Of a stretch of DNA of 64,000 bases, positions 58,995 to 64,000 are shown piece after piece (position 1 is the stretch's first letter; each line of letters opens with the position of its first letter). The position numbers were made by a program, and so were the translations under genes. The notes under the pieces are model-generated. The model was not told the origin of the DNA. It saw only the letters and a program-made list of their open reading frames with translations, and did not search any database. The stretch is from Chryseobacterium sp. FH2. Lineage in GTDB: Bacteria; Bacteroidota; Bacteroidia; Flavobacteriales; Weeksellaceae. The stretch is taken from contig NZ_LFNE01000008.1 in NCBI RefSeq assembly GCF_001045455.1, positions 1 to 64,000 on the forward strand, written 5' to 3'.

Positions 58995-60692
58995 ATGCAA
59001 TTATCAGAACAAGAAATCATTAGAAGAGAAAAGCTGAATAAGCTTGTTGAAATGGGGATCAACGCGTTCCCTGCGGATGAATACACAATCACAGATACTA
59101 CAGAATCTATAAAACAGGATTTTTCTGAAAATAAACAGGTGAAGATCGCCGGTAGATTGATGTCCCGCAGAATTCAAGGAAAGGCTTCTTTTGCTGAATT
59201 GCAGGATTCTACAGGCAGGATTCAGGTTTATTTTAATAGAGACAAAATCTGTACAGGAGAAGATAAAACTTTATATAATGAAGTTTACAAACATCTTTTA
59301 GATATTGGTGATATCATCGGGATTGAAGGAGAGCTCTTTACGACTCAGGTTGGTGAAATGACAGTTTTAGTGAAAAATTTTACGCTTCTAACTAAGACAT
59401 TAAGACCGCTTCCTCAGGCAAAAACTGATGAAAATGGGGTGGTACATGATGGGTTCAACGATCCGGAACTAAGATACAGGCAACGTTATGTAGATTTATT
59501 GGTAAATCCTCATGTAAAAGAAGTTTTTGTGAAAAGAACAAAATTGTTCAATGCTATGAGAACTTTCTTCAATGATGCAGGTTATTTTGAGGTTGAAACC
59601 CCGGTTTTACAGTCAATTCCTGGTGGCGCGGCTGCTAGACCTTTTATCACACATCACAATGCTTTAGATATTCCTTTATATTTAAGAATCGCAAACGAAT
59701 TATATCTTAAAAGATTGATCGTTGGTGGTTTTGATGGCGTTTATGAATTCTCAAAAAACTTCAGAAATGAAGGGATGGACAGAACACACAATCCTGAATT
59801 TACCGTTATGGAAATTTATGTAGCTTACAAGGACTACAACTGGATGATGGATTTCACTGAAAAATTATTGGAATTCTGCGCGATTCAGGTAAACGGAACA
59901 TCAAATGCAAGATTTGGTGAGCATGAAATCAGCTTTAAAGCTCCTTTTGCAAGGGTTTCTATGACGGAAGCTATTTTAAGATATACAGGTTTCGACATTA
60001 CTGGAAAAACGGAGCAGGAAATATTCGACTTTGCAAAATCTATCGGAATTGAGGTAAACGAAACGATGGGGAAAGGAAAATTGATCGATGAAATTTTTGG
60101 TGAAAAGTGTGAAGGAAACTTTATTCAGCCGACCTTCATTACAGATTACCCTGTTGAGATGTCTCCTCTTACGAAAAAACACAGAAGCAAAGAAGGTCTT
60201 ACAGAGCGTTTTGAATTAATGGTTTGCGGTAAAGAAATTGCGAATGCATATTCTGAACTTAATGATCCGATTGACCAAAGAGAACGTTTTGAAGATCAAT
60301 TGAGACTATCTGAAAAAGGGGATGATGAGGCTGGGCAATTTATAGATGAAGATTTCTTGAGAGCGTTGGAATACGGTATGCCGCCAACTTCAGGAATGGG
60401 AATCGGAATGGACAGGCTGATTATGTTCTTAACAAATAATCCGTCAATTCAGGAAGTTTTATTCTTCCCTCAAATGAAGCCTGAGAAAACAGTTCCTCAA
60501 GTAGAATTGAGTGAAGATGAAAAAGTGATTTTGGAAATTTTGAAATCAGGAGAGCAGATTTCCTTGGCTGAAGTGAAAGAGCAATCTAAACTTTCAGGAA
60601 AAAAATGGGACAAAGCTTCTAAAACTTTAACGAAGAATAATCTGGTGAAAGTTGAGAAAATTGACGAAAATGTTTTGATGAAGTTAGTTTAA
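58995..60692 (+). CDS. lysS: Lysine--tRNA ligase, class II
   Basis: A 565-residue synthetase: N-terminal OB fold ('KIAGRLMSRRIQGKASFAEL'), motif 1 ('FFNDAGYFEVETPVL'), motif 2 ('YEFSKNFRNEGMDRTHNPEF') and motif 3 ('GMGIGMDRLIMFLTN'). Beyond the usual bacterial core of about 500 residues there is a 60-residue C-terminal extension ('SGEQISLAEVKEQSKLSGKK'), a winged-helix-like addition. I believe it is common in this phylum. A hairpin terminator follows. Confidence 0.97.
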   Translation: MQLSEQEIIRREKLNKLVEMGINAFPADEYTITDTTESIKQDFSENKQVKIAGRLMSRRIQGKASFAELQDSTGRIQVYFNRDKICTGEDKTLYNEVYKHLLDIGDIIGIEGELFTTQVGEMTVLVKNFTLLTKTLRPLPQAKTDENGVVHDGFNDPELRYRQRYVDLLVNPHVKEVFVKRTKLFNAMRTFFNDAGYFEVETPVLQSIPGGAAARPFITHHNALDIPLYLRIANELYLKRLIVGGFDGVYEFSKNFRNEGMDRTHNPEFTVMEIYVAYKDYNWMMDFTEKLLEFCAIQVNGTSNARFGEHEISFKAPFARVSMTEAILRYTGFDITGKTEQEIFDFAKSIGIEVNETMGKGKLIDEIFGEKCEGNFIQPTFITDYPVEMSPLTKKHRSKEGLTERFELMVCGKEIANAYSELNDPIDQRERFEDQLRLSEKGDDEAGQFIDEDFLRALEYGMPPTSGMGIGMDRLIMFLTNNPSIQEVLFFPQMKPEKTVPQVELSEDEKVILEILKSGEQISLAEVKEQSKLSGKKWDKASKTLTKNNLVKVEKIDENVLMKLV

Positions 60693-60716
60693 AATTTTAC
60701 CAAACAATAAATTATA

Positions 60717-60743
60717 AAATCCTGAAAATTTTCAGGATTTTTG
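60717..60743 (+). terminator. Terminator of lysS
   Basis: AAAATCCTGAAAA and TTTTCAGGATTTT are inverted with no loop to spare and end in a T-run. Confidence 0.8.
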
Positions 60744-60796
60744 TTTTCTATAACAATAAAAATATAATTTTACGTTGTAAGGGAAAACCCAAACCG

Positions 60797-61621
60797 ATGA
60801 AAAGCATCATACTTTTTCTTCTACTATTATTTTCTGTAAAGACGGAAGCGCAAATGCTTACATCTGTTTATTTTATGTATAACAGTTTTGAGCTTAATGA
60901 AAAATCTAAAAAGAAACTGGATAGTTTGGCTCAATTAAAAACCAATTTAAAATTCAGAATTTTTGGAAACTGTGATATTTCAGGAAGTTCTGATTATAAT
61001 AAAACATTGTCGGAGAACAGAGCTAATGCAGTTGAATTATATTTAAAGAAAAAGATAGGGAACAATATTAAAGTAATAAGCACAGTTGGGCTTGGAAAAG
61101 AAAAGCAGATAAATGACAACAGCACAGAAGAATTGCGTGGAAAAAACAGAAGGGTGGATATTTTTATTAATCAAGAATTTAATGCTGAAGAAAAGATTTT
61201 CAGAAAAGAACAGCCCAGTTTTTTTAGTTTGGATATTTCTCAAATGAAAGAAGGTGATATTTTTTCTTTACCGAATATCAACTTTATTGGTGGCCGCCAT
61301 GTCTGGCTTTCTTCTGCAAATGAAAATATGAAACAGCTTTTCAAAATATTAAAAGAAAATCCTACGTTAGAAATTGAGCTGCAAGGTCATATTTGCTGTG
61401 ATTATGAAAATTTTGATGGTGAGGATCTGGATTTGGGTACGTTTAATCTTTCATGGACAAGAGCAACTGCGATAAAAGAATTTCTTCAACAATTAGGAAT
61501 TGGACCTAATCGTATAAAAGTAACAGGTCAAGGACATCTTAATCCTGTAGCTTATCCCGAACGTACGGAAGCTGACCGGGTTAGGAATAGAAGAGTTGAG
61601 CTGGTTGTAATTAAAAAATAA
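60797..61621 (+). CDS. Exported protein with two OmpA-like domains
   Basis: A 274-residue protein with a signal peptide (1-18, ending TEAQ). The first OmpA/MotB-like domain (about 22-125) has 'VYFMYNSFELNEKSKKKLDS', 'DYNKTLSENRANAVELYL' and 'RGKNRRVDIFI'. The second (about 165-272) has 'ENPTLEIELQGHICCDYE', 'NLSWTRATAIKEFLQQLG' and 'DRVRNRRVELVV'. Each would bind peptidoglycan. There is no beta-barrel or lipobox, so it is probably a soluble periplasmic peptidoglycan-binding protein. Confidence 0.82.
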   Translation: MKSIILFLLLLFSVKTEAQMLTSVYFMYNSFELNEKSKKKLDSLAQLKTNLKFRIFGNCDISGSSDYNKTLSENRANAVELYLKKKIGNNIKVISTVGLGKEKQINDNSTEELRGKNRRVDIFINQEFNAEEKIFRKEQPSFFSLDISQMKEGDIFSLPNINFIGGRHVWLSSANENMKQLFKILKENPTLEIELQGHICCDYENFDGEDLDLGTFNLSWTRATAIKEFLQQLGIGPNRIKVTGQGHLNPVAYPERTEADRVRNRRVELVVIKK

Positions 61622-61622
61622 G

Positions 61623-61667
61623 TGGAAAAGTTTCGGCGCCAGCAAAGCTGGCGCCGAAACTTTTCCA
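61623..61667. terminator. Long bidirectional terminator
   Basis: A perfect 21-bp stem (arm begins TGGAAAAGTTTCGGCGCC) around AAA, between convergent OmpA-like and cydB genes. It has GC-rich centre and A/T feet. Confidence 0.9.
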
Positions 61668-61676
61668 TTACAATTA

Positions 61677-62681
61677 CTATTTTCTCTGCTTGCTAAACGA
61701 AAACATTAAGTAAAACAAAAAAGGCAATATAAACAAGGAACCAAGCATTAAAGCCCACCCCAACGCTGAGATGGTTTTCGGTGCAGCTACATGTTCCAGT
61801 AATGAGAGATGTTGCCCGTTTGCAAATAAAATAATATTAGGGTTGTGTTGATACGTTGCAGCAACCAAAATCATGATTACCTGGAATCCTGCCAATGCTC
61901 TTACAGGAAGTAATTTTTGGGTATTCATTGCTCTTAAAATTAAACCTAAGGCGACAGTTGCAAACACTGTAGCCATAATTCCTAAGGGTTTTGAGAAAAC
62001 CCACATTAATAAGGGAATATCTGAAACATAAGCAGTGTAAAATACTAAAATTCCTGTAATCACAACGAAAATCATGGTTTGCTTTGATTTTTTAATCATT
62101 AAACCAAGCTCTAAACGGTCAGTTGTTTCCCTTAACGAAAATATAGATGCCAAATAGGCACAGATTGAAACCGTAAATAATCCCACAGCAACACCAAACC
62201 AATTCAGCCAGCTGAAAATATATAAATCTAAAAAGTTGGATGCATGAGGATTTATAGAGTGAGAAACTGTTGCGGCAGCGATTAGCCCTAAGAAAAATGG
62301 TGTAAGCAAGCTCGAAAAGTAAAATATCTGAGTATAAACCTGTTGCCAGTCGTCTTTTACTGCATCATAATGTCTGAAAGTAAATGCTGTTCCTCTTGCA
62401 ATAATTCCGACAAGCATTAAAACTAAGGGAATATGAAGATAAGTCGAAAGAGTAGTGTAAATTTCAGGAAATCCTACAAAAAGGATTACTATTGCAATAA
62501 TCAGCCACATATGATTGGCTTCCCAAACTGGTGCGATAGATTCATACATGATTTCTTGTGTTTTGTGACGGGCTCTTTTTTTGGTGAAGAGCTCAACAAT
62601 TCCCGCTCCAAAATCAGCTCCTCCCAAAATCACATACAAACAAATTGATAACCAAAGAAATCCTATAACTACGTAAATCAT
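61677..62681 (-). CDS. cydB: Cytochrome bd oxidase subunit II
   Basis: A 334-residue membrane subunit with eight to nine helices. The start 'YVVIGFLWLSICLYVILGGA' followed by DFGAG is the CydB signature, and 'APVWEANHMWLIIAIVILF', 'ARGTAFTFRHYD' and 'TYQHNPNIILFANGQHLSL' agree. It forms the bd quinol oxidase with CydA, which overlaps it by 4 nt. The enzyme reduces oxygen at low concentrations. Confidence 0.95.
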   Translation of the reverse strand: MIYVVIGFLWLSICLYVILGGADFGAGIVELFTKKRARHKTQEIMYESIAPVWEANHMWLIIAIVILFVGFPEIYTTLSTYLHIPLVLMLVGIIARGTAFTFRHYDAVKDDWQQVYTQIFYFSSLLTPFFLGLIAAATVSHSINPHASNFLDLYIFSWLNWFGVAVGLFTVSICAYLASIFSLRETTDRLELGLMIKKSKQTMIFVVITGILVFYTAYVSDIPLLMWVFSKPLGIMATVFATVALGLILRAMNTQKLLPVRALAGFQVIMILVAATYQHNPNIILFANGQHLSLLEHVAAPKTISALGWALMLGSLFILPFLFYLMFSFSKQRK

Positions 62682-64000
62682 GATTTTTTGTTTTTAGCAT
62701 TAAACTGAACATCAGTAGGATCATAAAGTTTCGGAACCATTTGTATTTGTCTTCTCAATAAAAAGATGATAATCAATGATAATGAAACAAAAATCGCAGT
62801 GAAAAAGTAAAAAGAATACTGTATCCCCGGCATTGGTGTCACGGCATCGACCGTTCTCATGATTCCATAAATAATCCACGGTTGTCGGCCGACTTCTGTA
62901 ACCGTCCAACCTGCTTCCAAAGCAATATATCCGAAAGGTGAGGCTATTAAAAATGTTTTTAGCAGCCAGTTTTTACTGAGCCATTCTTTCTTAAAAAATG
63001 TGGCATATAAATAAACGACTCCTATACAAATCATAACAACCCCGAAAAAAATCATAATCTGAAAAGCATAATGGACAACCGAGATAGGCGGCCATTGATC
63101 TCTTGGGAAATCTTTCAGGCCTTTTACTTCAGCATTAAAATCATTAGCAACTAAAAAGCTTAAAACCTTTGGAATTTTTACAGCATATTTTATTTCACCT
63201 TTTTTTTCATCAGGAATTCCCCCGATTACAAAAGAAGCACCTTTTTCAGTTTCGAAATGAGCTTCCATTGCTGCTAATTTGATAGGTTGTCTTTCTGCAA
63301 CGGATTTTGCGGCAATGTCACCGCTTAAAGGCGCTCCGAATGCTCCGATTAATGCAAATCCTGCAGCTATTTTGAATGCTTTGGTGTGAAACTCTACATT
63401 CTTTTTTTGCATGATTAAATAAGCATGAACTCCTGCAACGGCAAATCCTGTCGCACAAAATGCTGCAACTGTCATATGTAAAGCCTGCGGAAACCAAGCG
63501 TCGTTAAACATTGCTTTTATGGGATCAATATGTATGTATTGTCCGTTTACATAATCAAAACCGGCAGGAGAGTTCATCCAGGCGTTTGCGGCAACCACTA
63601 AAATCCCTGAAGCTAAACCACTTAGCCCAACCAGAAATCCACAAAACCAATGAAACCATTTGTTAAATTTATCCCACCCATAAAGAAAAAATCCGATAGC
63701 AATCGCTTCAATAAAAAATGCTGTACCTTCCAGAGAAAAAGGCATTCCAAAAATTGGGCCCGCGTGTTTCATAAAAGCAGGCCACAGAAGTCCGAGTTCG
63801 AAAGAAAGCATTGTTCCGGATACGGCACCTGTAGCGAAAAGTATAGCTACACCTTTGCTCCATGCTTTTGTAAGACCTTTATAAACTTCATTATTTGTTT
63901 TTAAGTATTTCCAGTGCGCGAAGGCCATTAAAAAAGGCATCACCATACCCACACAGGAGAATATAATATGAAACCCAAGCGACATTGCCATTTGTGCGCG
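62678..64000 (-). CDS. cydA: Cytochrome bd oxidase subunit I (5' end outside window)
   Basis: The frame is open through the right edge; the visible translation begins RAQMAMSLGFHIIFSCVGM, where the family normally has a short helix before 'QMALSLGFH', so the start lies just beyond 64000. The His in 'LGFHIIF' is the heme b595 ligand region, 'GTAFFIEAIAIGFFLYGWDK' and 'EVGRQPWIIYGIMRTVDAVT' are hallmark segments (quinol site/GRQPW). The Q-loop region is short, as in the CIO-type enzymes. Confidence 0.95.
   Translation of the reverse strand, partial: RAQMAMSLGFHIIFSCVGMVMPFLMAFAHWKYLKTNNEVYKGLTKAWSKGVAILFATGAVSGTMLSFELGLLWPAFMKHAGPIFGMPFSLEGTAFFIEAIAIGFFLYGWDKFNKWFHWFCGFLVGLSGLASGILVVAANAWMNSPAGFDYVNGQYIHIDPIKAMFNDAWFPQALHMTVAAFCATGFAVAGVHAYLIMQKKNVEFHTKAFKIAAGFALIGAFGAPLSGDIAAKSVAERQPIKLAAMEAHFETEKGASFVIGGIPDEKKGEIKYAVKIPKVLSFLVANDFNAEVKGLKDFPRDQWPPISVVHYAFQIMIFFGVVMICIGVVYLYATFFKKEWLSKNWLLKTFLIASPFGYIALEAGWTVTEVGRQPWIIYGIMRTVDAVTPMPGIQYSFYFFTAIFVSLSLIIIFLLRRQIQMVPKLYDPTDVQFNAKNKKS

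Noticed and set aside
1..64000. tRNA or rRNA genes
   Set aside because: No cloverleaf-like or rRNA-like segment was recognised in the intergenic regions by reading.

Overview
The window comes from a Bacteroidetes chromosome, most likely Chryseobacterium or a close relative in the Weeksellaceae. The evidence is AT-rich DNA, type IX secretion (T9SS) C-terminal sorting domains, gliding genes gldF/gldG, TAnnTTTG -7 promoter boxes, weak Shine-Dalgarno use, HmuY-type heme proteins and the overall gene set. All identifications are by reading protein and DNA motifs; no database search was run.

Positions 1-15,300 form an accessory island built around an Rhs polymorphic toxin locus. Two Sec-exported proteins (88-2892 and 2899-6537) look like a two-chain Rhs shell; the second ends in a variable toxin tip with a small putative immunity gene behind it. 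Downstream lie displaced 'headless' Rhs C-terminal cassettes. Each carries the last part of the Rhs core, a different toxin tip and its own candidate immunity gene or genes: 7604-9496, 9572-11093 and about 11935-14317. Between them are scraps of other genes: a primase/helicase-like mobile-element fragment, pieces of XRE-type regulators, an orphan immunity-like ORF, a frameshifted gene and strong hairpins. Two cassettes stand out. One has three tandem paralogous membrane immunity-like genes. The other is a three-gene unit, joined by 1-nt overlaps, in which the toxin is followed by an apparently intact KptA/Tpt1 RNA 2'-phosphotransferase and then a protein of a family I could not name. This last unit is my best candidate for an undescribed system.

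Positions 15,300-32,500 are core genome: priA, a DacB-type PBP4, a secreted M1 peptidase with a T9SS tail, a JmjC/cupin protein, kbl, hemJ, gldFG, and a sulfate assimilation operon (Rrf2 regulator, cysH, cysD, cysN, TauE-like exporter).

Positions 32,500-42,600 are a heme/iron uptake region. Two T9SS cargo genes face a TonB receptor, HmuY-like lipoprotein, binding protein, permease, ATPase, methyltransferase and HemS-type heme handling protein. Both intergenic promoter regions carry the same pair of operator-like sites at the same 31-bp offset (probably Fur). A ChaN-like protein and an exported deformylase-like protein follow.

Positions 44,400-64,000 hold a lactonase, a nitroreductase-ohrR-ohr peroxide operon with a candidate OhrR box, lipB, a complete trp operon (trpE-G-D-C-F-[unknown]-B-A) preceded by a Trp-Trp-Trp leader peptide and attenuator, a cytochrome c lipoprotein, rlmF, lysS, a tandem OmpA-domain protein, and cydAB (cydA runs off the right edge). 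Dispersed palindromic repeats sit in several intergenic regions, and one appears to have been absorbed in frame into trpF. I see no tRNA, rRNA or CRISPR array.
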